Assembly (NCBI RefSeq): GCF_007097485.1
Contig: NZ_VKDE01000002.1
Span: 207,488-271,487, forward strand
Length of the DNA: 64,000 nt
Direction of reading: 5' to 3'
Origin: Carboxylicivirga sp. M1479
Lineage (GTDB): Bacteria; Bacteroidota; Bacteroidia; Bacteroidales; Marinilabiliaceae
Shown here: positions 9,123-17,556 of the stretch, one piece after another
Position numbering within the stretch: the first letter of the stretch is position 1
Layout of the letters: each line of letters opens with the position of its first letter
Notes under the pieces: model-generated
What the model saw: the letters and a program-made list of their open reading frames with translations, nothing else
Told to the model about the DNA's origin: nothing
Databases searched by the model: none
Translations under genes and position numbers: made by a program

Positions 9123-10553
9123 ATGGCAGATCCAAAAGGGTTTATAAAATATGGGCGTAAAGAGGGCGGATATCGTCCCGTAGCCGAGCGTGTTGATGAT
9201 TATGGTGAGGTGGAGCAAGTGTTAAACGTTGCCGACCGAACTTTACAGGCTTCACGCTGTATGGATTGTGGTATTCCATTTTGTCACTGGGCCTGCCCGG
9301 TGGGAAGTAAAATACCCGAATGGCAAGATGCTGTTTATAAAGGTGAGTGGAAATTGGCAAGTGACATTTTGCATTCAACCAATAGCTTCCCGGAGTTTAC
9401 AGGGCGAATTTGTCCTAATCCATGTGAAAAATCGTGTGTACTGGCCATTCACGATGAAGCGGTAACTATACGCGAGAATGAGTGTTCGATTGTAGAAAGG
9501 GCTTTTGATGAGGGCTATATCGAACCACGCATTCCTGAATTTAGAACGGGTAAAAAAGTTGCAGTAGTGGGTGGTGGTCCTGCCGGGCTTTCGGTGGCTG
9601 ACCTACTGAATCAAGCTGGTCATTCCGTTACAGTATTTGAAAAGGACGATGCTGTTGGTGGTTTACTTCGTTATGGTATTCCTGATTTTAAGCTGAACAA
9701 GAAAGTGATTGATCGCCGAGTGGCCATTTTCGAAACCGAAGGCATCGAATTTAAAACGGGTGTTTCGGTTGGTGAGGATGTAAAAGGACAGGCGATATTG
9801 AACGATTACGATGCTGTTGTGCTTACCATTGGCGCCATGAAACCTCGTGACTTACCAGTTGAGGGGCGTGATTTAGAGGGTGTTCATTTTGCCATGGATT
9901 TTTTAAAGCAGCAAAACAAAGTTAACCGTGGCGAGACATTCACCAACGGTGAACGTTTGTTGGCAACAGGTAAAAATGTATTGGTGATTGGTGGTGGCGA
10001 TACAGGAAGCGATTGTGTTGGTACATCCAACCGCCAGAAAGCAAAGTCGGTAACACAAATAGAAATATTGCCAAAGCCATCTGTTAAAAGGGCGGAAGGT
10101 AACCCATGGCCCTATTGGCCTACAACGCTTAAGTCTTCTACCTCTCATGCCGAAGGTTGTGAGCGTAAATGGAGCTTGAGCACCAAGCGTTTTATTGGTG
10201 AAAATGGTAGGTTGAAACAGGTAGAGCTTGTTGAGGTCGATTGGAGTAAGGGAGATAATGGGCAGTGGCAAATGACTGAAAAGCCTGGTTCGGTATTCGT
10301 CATGGATGTAGAATTGGTTCTTCTGTCAATGGGCTTTGTGAGTCCTGTGCATGAGGGTCTAGTCAACGAATTTGGTTTGGACCTCGATGCTCGTGGTAAT
10401 ATCAAAGTTAGTGAGGCTTATCAAACGAGTAAAGAAAAGGTGTTTGCCGCAGGTGATGCCTCAAACGGTGCCAGTTTGGTGGTAACGGCCATCGCGAAAG
10501 GGCGAGAAGCTGCTAAAAGTGTGCATGAATTTTTAATGAACGAAGAAGTTTAA
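9123..10553 (+). CDS. gltD: Glutamate synthase small subunit (GOGAT beta)
   Basis: A 476-residue flavoprotein that passes electrons from NAD(P)H to GltB. The N-terminal Fe-S cysteines appear in CMDCGIPFCHWACPVG and CPNPCEKSC; an FAD Rossmann motif GGGPAGLSVADLL and a second nucleotide motif GGGDTGSDCVG follow. I place the start at the ATG at 9123 (MADPKGFIKYGRKEGGYRP), because this matches the usual GltD N-terminus; the frame can be opened 15 codons earlier at 9078, but those residues look like translated leader. It is the last gene of the gltBD operon and is followed by a terminator. Confidence 0.97.
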   Translation: MADPKGFIKYGRKEGGYRPVAERVDDYGEVEQVLNVADRTLQASRCMDCGIPFCHWACPVGSKIPEWQDAVYKGEWKLASDILHSTNSFPEFTGRICPNPCEKSCVLAIHDEAVTIRENECSIVERAFDEGYIEPRIPEFRTGKKVAVVGGGPAGLSVADLLNQAGHSVTVFEKDDAVGGLLRYGIPDFKLNKKVIDRRVAIFETEGIEFKTGVSVGEDVKGQAILNDYDAVVLTIGAMKPRDLPVEGRDLEGVHFAMDFLKQQNKVNRGETFTNGERLLATGKNVLVIGGGDTGSDCVGTSNRQKAKSVTQIEILPKPSVKRAEGNPWPYWPTTLKSSTSHAEGCERKWSLSTKRFIGENGRLKQVELVEVDWSKGDNGQWQMTEKPGSVFVMDVELVLLSMGFVSPVHEGLVNEFGLDLDARGNIKVSEAYQTSKEKVFAAGDASNGASLVVTAIAKGREAAKSVHEFLMNEEV

Positions 10554-10600
10554 AAGCAAAGATTCGAATATTATCAATTAGGTTAAGATTAAATGCAGAA

Positions 10601-10631
10601 AGAGCTGTTCCAAAGGGAATGGCTTTTTTTA
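10601..10631 (+). terminator. gltBD terminator
   Basis: Stem 10603-10611 / 10616-10624 (AGCTGTTCC, AAAG loop, GGAATGGCT, with two G-U pairs) followed by seven T residues, 50 bp after the gltD stop. Confidence 0.75.
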
Positions 10632-10639
10632 TGGATCAT

Positions 10640-11490
10640 AGGATATTTCTGCGGATAAATATAATTTGTAACGAAAGGAAGCAATTAAATACCCTGTTTT
10701 GTGAGATGGTTTTCCTTTCTTTTGTATTGCCCAAAAGAAACAAAATGCTAGTCCCATTGATACTCCCACTCGCTCTAATGATTAATCGATTAAATAATGC
10801 ACCAGCAGAGCTTATCCTTTTTCTCCTTGATGAGAAAAGGATACAAAAGAATCAAGGCTGCTTTTAATCTTGTATTCTTTTTTTTCTAAAGCCCAAGTGC
10901 AACCGAACGATCTTCGAACAAGTTCTCAGCTTTTCGGTTTTACTAAGGCTTTTTTCAAAACGAAACCAAAATTAAAAGAGGCCACAATGCATGACGCATA
11001 AAAAAGCTAATCAAACCATCCAAACCAAATCCTCAATACAATACTCATAATCTACCCCAATCGAAACAAGGTTTCGAACGATTGAAAGTAAGTGATAAGA
11101 GTGGATATTGCGGAATGGCGTCCTTGACGAAGGAAAGGGGAAGTCTGTAGCAATAAATCCATCTCTGGTGCGTAGCAATCACCTCTTTCAATCAGGTTTT
11201 GCATCCTTTTTTGAAAAGGATGTGCCAGCCCGGCACTAAGGGCAGTGAATTATTTGTTCTTACAGTACTAATTATTTCTCTATACTTTCTATTGTATCAC
11301 CCAAAAGAATGAATAACGATTGTAGTGTTTTTTGTATAACCATTGATTAGAAGGTATACTGTTTACTTTTTTGTCCACAAGAATATCTATTGATCCCTTT
11401 TTTTATGCACGGTTTCTATTGGCTGATTAAAATTAAAAAGGGACTATCCAGAAAATGAATAGCCCCATGTGTGGATTGAATTTATAATGG
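10640..11490. repeat. Gene-free region with hairpins resembling a dispersed intergenic repeat
   Basis: About 850 bp without a credible gene. It contains several self-complementary segments: TTTCTTTTG/CAAAAGAAA around 10712-10740, a bulged 12-bp hairpin around 10816-10845 (TATCCTTTTT ... AAAAGGATA), and a 9-bp hairpin CATCCTTTT-TTG-AAAAGGATG at 11203-11223. Runs such as AAAAGGATACAAAAGAATCAAG look like decayed multi-copy intergenic repeats common in Bacteroidota, but copy number cannot be tested from one window. The 82-codon plus-strand frame at 10619-10867 starts inside the terminator and has no protein-like pattern. Confidence 0.4.
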
Positions 11491-12213
11491 TTACTCAGCA
11501 ATCGGTTTTGCTTCTCGTCGCGTTTTGCGTGCTTTAGCGCTTGAGGTTACATCGGTAATAATCTCATTGATGTTGCCAATTAGGTTTTCAAGTTCGCTGG
11601 TGCTGTTAAATTCGGCCATGGTCTCGAGATACGATAAAGTCGATTTCAAGTCTCCATAAAGCATTTTGCGCGTTGTTGATACAATCGGTTTATCTTCAGT
11701 ATCAAGTTTTACTCTTTCAACGCTGGTGTTCTCAAAATCGTTCTGGCACTTGCTAAAATTGCTTAACCATTCGCCTAAAGTGCTTGTTGCTATGTGTGTT
11801 GCTGCTGGTTCCTTTTGTAGTTCTGATATTAATGCATTGCTGCTGGCCGATTGGGCTGTGTAGCCACTGTGGTGCATGGTCCAACCATTTCTTCTAATGA
11901 CTTCAACAATGTAATTAGCAGCTTCTTTAATAGTCTCATCCCAATGGTAAGTTAAGGCCTCAGCACTGGTTCTTAATCCCATAAATAAGTTGTCGCGTTC
12001 ATCATCGAGCTGCTCAAGCTTTTCGGTTAATGGGTTGGTCTTTTTTCGGTTGAGGGCTTCATCAAAAATGATTAATTGTTGCAGAAGCCTGCTTTTTAGC
12101 ATTGATTTTGTTGCCTCGTCAATTGATGAGTTTTCAATGGCGGTAATAATCCTTTTTACAAGCGTATAAAACTCGCTCGAAAACAATAAGTGATTTAAAA
12201 TAGGTTTAATCAT
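11491..12213 (-). CDS. Hypothetical cytoplasmic protein, DUF6261-like
   Basis: A 240-residue soluble protein with no signal peptide or membrane segment. It is predicted mostly helical, with an acidic/polar middle, a segment LTEKLEQLDDERDNLFMGLRT compatible with a coiled coil, and a basic tail (AKARKTRREAKP). Overall length and helical layout resemble the Bacteroidota-restricted DUF6261 family, often found as isolated multi-copy genes; this match is from memory and not certain. No function is known. It stands alone between two gene-poor stretches, a setting typical of accessory genes. The start at 12213 is the only ATG near the N-terminus. Confidence 0.6.
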   Translation of the reverse strand: MIKPILNHLLFSSEFYTLVKRIITAIENSSIDEATKSMLKSRLLQQLIIFDEALNRKKTNPLTEKLEQLDDERDNLFMGLRTSAEALTYHWDETIKEAANYIVEVIRRNGWTMHHSGYTAQSASSNALISELQKEPAATHIATSTLGEWLSNFSKCQNDFENTSVERVKLDTEDKPIVSTTRKMLYGDLKSTLSYLETMAEFNSTSELENLIGNINEIITDVTSSAKARKTRREAKPIAE

Positions 12214-12818
12214 ACATTTAAATTTAGTTGTATACTAAAACTAGATTTAATTCTATGAAACAAAAAATAACGTTTGATAGTTAGGAACTTTTTAGTCTAA
12301 GTGGTTTAGTAGTTGGCAATAGATTGGCATTTGTTTATCAAAATATTCTATCCGTTCGTCAATATAAGCCTTGGCTTGACTAATTTTTATTTTTCGTATT
12401 ATCAATCAAGCATTGGATTACGATGTATTGGTTTTCCAGAGCGCCAATCAAACGTTTGTTGATGACCCTGTGAAATTGCAGGGAGGTAATTGAGTGTTTA
12501 ATTGTGACTACCAATATCTTAAGCTTATTAATTAAACACTAGAATAGAGCAACCTTATTTTACGAACTGTAAATCAAGCATTAGTTCACCGTTATTTAAA
12601 ATACTGGGATGATATTAATGTGTTTGAATGATGCATTGGTGTTTTCAAGGTTTTCAATTCAATGTGTGAATGCTGCTCTGTGGTTTTCCCAGAAGGCACG
12701 CAAATGATAGTTGTTCGTGCCATCAAAATAAGAATGGAGTCCACTTCCTAAGAATCTCTAAGATGCTAAGGAAGTGAGAAGTGACTAATGTGCTTTGTGA
12801 GAATTTTATAAACAAATA
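12214..12818. other. Gene-poor region with a palindrome and a possible gene remnant
   Basis: About 600 bp with no full gene. A perfect 10-bp inverted repeat GTGTTTAATT / AATTAAACAC lies at 12493-12502 and 12539-12548. On the minus strand, 12292-12405 encodes 37 residues with a protein-like end (SQAKAYIDERIEYFDKQMP...) but is closed upstream by stops in its frame; it may be the tail of a decayed gene. Nothing else is recognisable. Confidence 0.3.
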
Positions 12819-12840
12819 GCCTGGAACAAATGCTCCAGGC
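12819..12840 (-). terminator. Hairpin after the NTF2-like lipoprotein gene
   Basis: Stem GCCTGGA 12819-12825 / TCCAGGC 12834-12840 with an 8-nt loop, 53 bp past the stop codon of the minus-strand gene at 12894. The T tail on the minus strand is interrupted (TATTTGTTT), so termination is plausible but not certain. Confidence 0.5.
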
Positions 12841-12893
12841 CATTCACTTTTTAATTTGTATATACTATTCGGTAATACCTAAGATTTTTACTA

Positions 12894-13994
12894 CTATAAT
12901 GGGCAATCAAATTGTGGGTCTACGTCGCATTTGTAGTATATGCGGAAATTCTCTACAGCATCTTTTAGCTGAGGAACACCTAGCATTACATCACCCTCTG
13001 AGTAATAGTCGCGTGAGTACAAAACGTTAGTCGTGCCTTTCTCAAACTTCACAATCGACATGCCTGGAGCAACAAGCTCTGCTCCGTCAACATTGCCACT
13101 CATGGTCCATGTTGCCATATAGATATCGTCCACTAAAGTTTCGTCCTCCACAACAGTAATCAAGGCCTCTGAAGTAGACTCATCAAATAAATTACCTAGT
13201 AATCCATTCATCTTGTCCTTGCTGTTAATAAGTGTGATGGTTTCACCGGGCTTAGCAGGGTCTTGCATCGAGACAATTGGATCATGATAATTGTAAGCTT
13301 TATCCAGGAATGGACTTACCTCTTTATAATTACACCTATCGAGCTGAACCAAAAGGCGAGCAACTTCTAGCTGATTATTGTATGTTGGATTTGGTTCGCA
13401 TGGTTCTGAACCTTGCGTGCTTGCAGCTGCAGTTGGAGGTGGTAGTTGGCATTGGTGATCTGGAACAACAGAGCATTTGTATTGCTCCCTGAAGAAAAAC
13501 ATCATTTGATCCATACCTTCTATAGTGGCCATTATATCACCCTCTGAATAGTAGTCGCGTTGATAGTATACCTGATGCGAGTAAGGTTTGAACTTAAAAA
13601 TGGAAATGCCATGGGCGTAATACGGAATTCCGTTAAACAACCCTTCCATTACCCAGGTTGCGCAATAGGTGTCGTCAATAAGGGTCTCATCTAATACAGT
13701 TGTGGTAAGGTCCATGCCATCACCTTCAATAATGCGATAGAGGAATTCCTTCATGTCTTTCTTTCCATCTATTTCCACAATTGGATCCTGATAGTCAATG
13801 TCATATGAGTAGTAAGGCATTATTTCATCTACTCCACCTCGTGTAACAACAAGCAGCGCTTCTCCAACATCAAGTCGCTTCTCGTGTAGTTTGTCAAGCA
13901 TGGCCGAACCGGCAGGTGAATCAATGTAGTCACAGGCTTGGGCAATTAGGGTAATGCCAATGAGCATTGCGAGTGCTTTGGTAATTTTTCTCAT
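12894..13994 (-). CDS. Secreted lipoprotein with two tandem NTF2/SnoaL-like domains
   Basis: A 366-residue protein with a hydrophobic leader ending at a cysteine (GITLIAQAC, Cys21), so probably a lipoprotein although the lipobox is loose. The rest is two copies of one domain, about residues 35-165 and 205-362. Each copy carries a DPIV motif, a (T/A)xWxM(E/S)G segment, the motif RDYYSEGD and a closing YKC-x6-C (CSVVPDHQC and CDVDPQFDC). The fold pattern fits the NTF2/SnoaL-like cone family, which includes isomerases, hydrolases and non-catalytic ligand-binding domains. A proline/threonine-rich linker joins the copies. No partner gene is adjacent, and the ligand or activity is unknown. It is probably anchored on the periplasmic or outer-membrane face. 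Confidence 0.65.
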   Translation of the reverse strand: MRKITKALAMLIGITLIAQACDYIDSPAGSAMLDKLHEKRLDVGEALLVVTRGGVDEIMPYYSYDIDYQDPIVEIDGKKDMKEFLYRIIEGDGMDLTTTVLDETLIDDTYCATWVMEGLFNGIPYYAHGISIFKFKPYSHQVYYQRDYYSEGDIMATIEGMDQMMFFFREQYKCSVVPDHQCQLPPPTAAASTQGSEPCEPNPTYNNQLEVARLLVQLDRCNYKEVSPFLDKAYNYHDPIVSMQDPAKPGETITLINSKDKMNGLLGNLFDESTSEALITVVEDETLVDDIYMATWTMSGNVDGAELVAPGMSIVKFEKGTTNVLYSRDYYSEGDVMLGVPQLKDAVENFRIYYKCDVDPQFDCPL

Positions 13995-14293
13995 GTCTTT
14001 AATGGTTTAATTAAACGATAGTAAATTAAAAACACGAATTGCTTAAAGATTGTAGGTTAATGGATTAGCTAAATTAGACCAATAATTGTAGAATGTAAAC
14101 TTATTTAAGTGTTATTTATTTCTGATAAGGTAGTTTGCTAACGAATGTTAATAACTATGTGGTACTTAAGTTGTAAAGAAGAGCCTTTCGGCTTTGTATA
14201 GTATTTGTTTGTTGGACTTGTACGTGTAGCTGAGCATTTCATTGTCTTGTTATTAGGAAAGAGATTAGCAGCAATTCTATTTGGAAAAATTAA
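13995..14293. other. Divergent promoter region between two lipoprotein genes
   Basis: About 300 bp of AT-rich DNA separating the divergent genes at 13994 and 14294; it must carry both promoters, but I found no full TTG/TAnnTTTG pair. Confidence 0.5.
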
Positions 14294-15508
14294 ATGATGT
14301 ATCGAATCAGTAAATTATTAGCGATAGGAGCGCTTGTTATATGCGCGGCATGTAGTAGCGATGAGGTGGTGGATAGTTATAGTGAGCATGGTGCTGACTA
14401 CGATAAGTTAATGCTGGCTAAGAGTGCCGAATTGCTCGATATGGAGTTGGTGAATTTGGGTACTGCCGATTTTCCTACCTTATGTCATTCCATGGCGAAA
14501 CGAATTGACGGTGTTGACCTTGATGGGAATGCTGTTTTTGTTGAGGCTATCATCGATATTGGCGAACTCATGTTTGATGGAGAAACAGCGGACTGTTACT
14601 TTGAAGAGCTAATGAAGCTTACTTTCGATAAGGAGTATTACTGCAATGTGTTGATAAGTGAGGGTTTTGGTGTTTGGCAATGGAATCAGGATATAGAAGA
14701 TTTTGAGAAAATAGCTGAGCACGAGTCGGAGATTCAGTTTGTATTTCCGTCAGCTGATGGCGATGACACTGATAATGCCATTTTATCGGTATCCGAAATT
14801 GTATTCTTCAATGGTGCCTTTCCGGGTAAGGGCGATGAATTGACCGATGGTACAATTGTTAATGCTGCTTTGGAAGCATTAAAGCTAAACATTAGAATAA
14901 ACGATAAGCTTGTTTTAAGTAGTAACGTGTTGGCTTCTTTTAATGATGAGGGCTATTACAACGATGTGGCCATGACCTTTAATCCGCAGCCTTATTATTT
15001 GCGATGCGAGCTGGCTCGTGAAGATGAAAATGCTTATTGGATGTTTTCTTTCAACCGCAATGAGGAGGTTATATTGAGTCACGATTTAGTTTTAGGCCTC
15101 AATAATAAAAATACTGAAGATCCGGTGCGTAGTTTAGCAAATCAGCTTCGAATTGATGATGTGGTGTTTAATACTGAAGCGGCCAATGCTGAGTTATATG
15201 CTGAGCTTTTAAAAGTGGATGAGCTGGAGAAAGGAACGAAAAATCATGCGGAAGCGATGGTGATGGCGCTTAATAATTATGCCACGATGGATGTTCGTTA
15301 TGTGAGTAATAATGCCATTATTGCCAAAGCAGAAGCAGTGGCCAAAAGAACTGAAAGTGATATTGACGAATGGTGGGTTGATTTGGAATTAGAATTTAGT
15401 GATGCCAGTCGTATGAGTAGCGAAGTATATTTTGACGATTACCTGGCTAATTTTAAAGTTGAGCTAGAGCAACTTGTTGCTGAGTTTGAAAGTAAGTTTG
15501 GAATTTGA
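14294..15508 (+). CDS. Unknown lipoprotein
   Basis: A 404-residue protein with a signal peptide and a clear lipobox (ALVICAACSSDE, Cys at about residue 20) followed by an acidic stretch. I recognise no family. The mature part is acidic, mixed alpha/beta, with cysteines at CHSM, DCYF, YYCN and LRCE that could form two disulphides, and a helical C-terminal third (SDIDEWWVDLELEF ... AEFESKFGI). It is divergent from the NTF2-like lipoprotein, so the two may be jointly expressed surface or periplasmic proteins, though nothing proves it. Two adjacent ATG codons could serve as start. A cruciform repeat and a terminator follow. Confidence 0.7.
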   Translation: MMYRISKLLAIGALVICAACSSDEVVDSYSEHGADYDKLMLAKSAELLDMELVNLGTADFPTLCHSMAKRIDGVDLDGNAVFVEAIIDIGELMFDGETADCYFEELMKLTFDKEYYCNVLISEGFGVWQWNQDIEDFEKIAEHESEIQFVFPSADGDDTDNAILSVSEIVFFNGAFPGKGDELTDGTIVNAALEALKLNIRINDKLVLSSNVLASFNDEGYYNDVAMTFNPQPYYLRCELAREDENAYWMFSFNRNEEVILSHDLVLGLNNKNTEDPVRSLANQLRIDDVVFNTEAANAELYAELLKVDELEKGTKNHAEAMVMALNNYATMDVRYVSNNAIIAKAEAVAKRTESDIDEWWVDLELEFSDASRMSSEVYFDDYLANFKVELEQLVAEFESKFGI

Positions 15509-15530
15509 CTCTTGATGCCTGATTATATAA

Positions 15531-15797
15531 TAACCCGAGTTCGATTAAAATTAAACAGCTCAGATTTTATTAAATGACTGATATGCAATATAAATTTTTG
15601 GAAGCATAGCGAGCTATGTTGATAAAATTTAGAGAAGTAGATCAGTTATTTAATGAAAAGCCAAGTTCTCCACTTGTAAACAACTGTTTTCTTCGTCATA
15701 TTTGCTTAGCATAGCCCGCTATGCCTTCGCAAAGATTCCTTGAAAACAATTATCTACAAGCGGTCTGAGCTATTAATTTTATGTCGAACTCGGGTTA
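15531..15797. repeat. 267-bp cruciform element: nested imperfect inverted repeats
   Basis: Outer arms 15531-15564 and 15764-15797 are an imperfect 34-bp inverted repeat (both begin TAACCCGAGTTCG). Between them sit two hairpins: arm A about 15565-15655, apex CATAGC-GA-GCTATG at 15605-15618, and arm B 15670-15763, apex GCATAGC-CC-GCTATGC at 15709-15724. Arm B's flanks remain complementary over about 46 bp, and most mismatches are A/G or C/T, which would still pair as G-U in RNA. The whole can fold as a three-way junction. No ORF lies inside. It looks like a non-autonomous mobile repeat or a structured RNA; I cannot tell which. Confidence 0.7.
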
Positions 15798-15814
15798 ATA
15801 ATCGATGAACTAAG

Positions 15815-15846
15815 AAAGGTGCTCATAGTAAGCACCTTTTTTATTT
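15815..15846 (+). terminator. Terminator after the lipoprotein gene, possibly bidirectional
   Basis: Perfect 9-bp stem AAAGGTGCT 15815-15823 / AGCACCTTT 15831-15839 with a 7-nt loop and a T run on the plus strand. It also lies just past the stop of the minus-strand gene at 15860. Confidence 0.75.
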
Positions 15847-15859
15847 GCTAGATGTTCGT

Positions 15860-16159
15860 TTAAAACTCGTAATCCACACACGAACGCGATTCTAAAACTT
15901 CTCTAACTATTTTGCCTACCGCTAAATGATCAGGATGTTGAGCATAGGCATGCATATCGTCCATGTTATTAAATGTGGTGCTTAAGGCAATGTCAAATGT
16001 TTCATTGGGGTTGCAGTTTAATCCAACTTCAATAGATTGTAACGATGGCACTTTACCATCTAAAGCCAATAGTCCTTGTTTAATCTCCTCTTGTTTGGCC
16101 GTTTTTAAAGCTTCGCTCTCAAAGCTTTTTAGTTTAAAAAGAACAATGTGTTTAATCAT
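15860..16159 (-). CDS. Dabb (stress-responsive A/B barrel) domain protein
   Basis: A 99-residue protein that starts MIKHIVLFKLK, the characteristic first strand of the Dabb family (dimeric alpha/beta barrel), and contains the AYAQHPDHLAVGK helix segment, where the HP-x-H pattern is conserved. Length equals one Dabb domain. Members form dimers; bacterial ones have mostly unknown roles, and a few plant and fungal relatives are cyclases or stress proteins. It is divergent from udk with a short shared promoter region. The family call is firm; function is not. Confidence 0.85.
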   Translation of the reverse strand: MIKHIVLFKLKSFESEALKTAKQEEIKQGLLALDGKVPSLQSIEVGLNCNPNETFDIALSTTFNNMDDMHAYAQHPDHLAVGKIVREVLESRSCVDYEF

Positions 16160-16215
16160 AACGGAATTATTTTCTTATTTTGTTTTTCTCATAATAGAAA
16201 AGCAAAATTAGTAAA

Positions 16216-16833
16216 ATGCTGATAATAGGAATAGCCGGCGGCACAGGATCGGGCAAAACAACAGTGGTACGTAAGATAATGGAACAACTGCCCGAGGGCG
16301 AAGTGGCTATTCTTCCACAAGACTGTTATTACAAGGATAGTAAACACTTACCTTTGGCAGAGAGGCAGAAAATAAATTTTGATCATCCCAATGCCATCGA
16401 ATGGGAGTTGCTGATTCAGCACATCAACGAACTTAAGGCTGGTCGTTCAATTAAAATGCCCCAGTATTCTTACCTAACTTGCACTCGATCAGACGAAACC
16501 ATTACTATTGAGCCACGCGATGTTATTATAGTTGAGGGTATTTTAATTTTAGGAAATGCCGATTTAAGAGATTTGATGGATTTAAGGGTATTTGTGCATG
16601 CCGATGCCGATGATCGCTTGTCGCGCGTAATTCAACGCGATATATTAGAGCGTGGTCGAACTGTAGAAATGGTTTTGGAGCGCTACGATCAAACGGTAAA
16701 ACCAAGTCACCTGCAATTTATTGAACCAACTAAGCGCTATGCCGATTTAATTGTGCCCCAAGGAGGAAGTAACCTCATAGCCATTGATATTTTAAGGCAT
16801 TTTATTGAACGTAACCTAAGTAGCTTAAAATAA
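16216..16833 (+). CDS. udk: Uridine kinase
   Basis: A 205-residue P-loop kinase that phosphorylates uridine/cytidine in pyrimidine salvage. The Walker A motif GGTGSGKTT is at residues 8-16; DCYYKD, FDHPNAIEWELL and the EGILIL segment (Walker B-like) are the family signatures, followed by the lid RDILERGRTVEMVLERY. Length is standard. Six bp separate it from the exonuclease gene downstream, suggesting co-transcription. Confidence 0.94.
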   Translation: MLIIGIAGGTGSGKTTVVRKIMEQLPEGEVAILPQDCYYKDSKHLPLAERQKINFDHPNAIEWELLIQHINELKAGRSIKMPQYSYLTCTRSDETITIEPRDVIIVEGILILGNADLRDLMDLRVFVHADADDRLSRVIQRDILERGRTVEMVLERYDQTVKPSHLQFIEPTKRYADLIVPQGGSNLIAIDILRHFIERNLSSLK

Positions 16834-16839
16834 ACCACT

Positions 16840-17556
16840 ATGCTCGATAATATTAAAGTAGAAGATATCATGTTTTTAGATATCGAAACTGTGCCGCAAG
16901 AATCCAGTTTTGATAATGTTGATCCGGTTATTCAGGAGTTGTGGGATAAAAAATCGACCTACTTCAGGCAAGATGATGAATCGCCTGCTGATGTTTATGG
17001 GCGAGCGGGTATTTATGCCGAGTTTGGTCAAATCGTTTGTATCTCGGTAGGTGTTATTTCTGCCCGTGGCGGTAAACGCATTTTTAGAGTCAAATCATTT
17101 GCTGGCGATAATGAAAAAGTTTTGCTCGAGGACTTTGGTCAAATGTTGAATAATTTCGCACGCGATATTCATAAAAATATCTGTGGACATAATGCCCGTG
17201 AGTTTGACTTTCCATTTATTGCCCGCCGTATGTTAATACACGGTGTTAAATTGCCCGCTATACTTGACGTGGCTGGTAAAAAGCCATGGGAAGTTAAGTT
17301 CTTAGATACCATGGATATGTGGAAGTTTGGTGATTATAAACATTATACCTCACTTAATTTACTAACCACCATATTTAATATTCCATCGCCCAAAGATGAT
17401 ATTGATGGTAGTCAGGTGGCAGCAGTTTTTTACGAAGAGAATGATGTGGAGCGCATTGCTCGTTACTGTGAAAAAGATGTATTGGCTACGGCTCAGTTGT
17501 TTTTACGTTTCAAGGGCGAAGACTTGCTCGATGATGAAGCCTTGGAGCACGCTTAA
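16840..17556 (+). CDS. PolB-like 3'-5' exonuclease
   Basis: A 238-residue protein of the DEDDy superfamily (predicted 3'-5' exonuclease related to PolB). The three exonuclease motifs are visible: DIETVPQ (Exo I) at about residue 10, GHNAREFDFPFIARRM (Exo II) near 115, and YCEKDVLATAQLF (Exo III, with the tyrosine) near 208. There is no polymerase domain. It probably acts in DNA repair or nucleic-acid processing; the exact substrate is unknown. Its stop codon overlaps the convergent hydrolase gene by 4 bp, so no terminator separates them. Confidence 0.88.
   Translation: MLDNIKVEDIMFLDIETVPQESSFDNVDPVIQELWDKKSTYFRQDDESPADVYGRAGIYAEFGQIVCISVGVISARGGKRIFRVKSFAGDNEKVLLEDFGQMLNNFARDIHKNICGHNAREFDFPFIARRMLIHGVKLPAILDVAGKKPWEVKFLDTMDMWKFGDYKHYTSLNLLTTIFNIPSPKDDIDGSQVAAVFYEENDVERIARYCEKDVLATAQLFLRFKGEDLLDDEALEHA

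Noticed and set aside
9903..10271. 122-codon minus-strand frame inside gltD
   Set aside because: Antisense shadow of the NADPH-binding region.
10619..10867. 82-codon plus-strand frame after gltD
   Set aside because: Starts inside the gltBD terminator, covers hairpin repeats and has no protein-like features.
15565..15763. Treating the two CATAGC hairpins as ordinary terminators
   Set aside because: No T runs follow them, the complementarity is far longer than needed, and a separate good terminator lies at 15815-15846.
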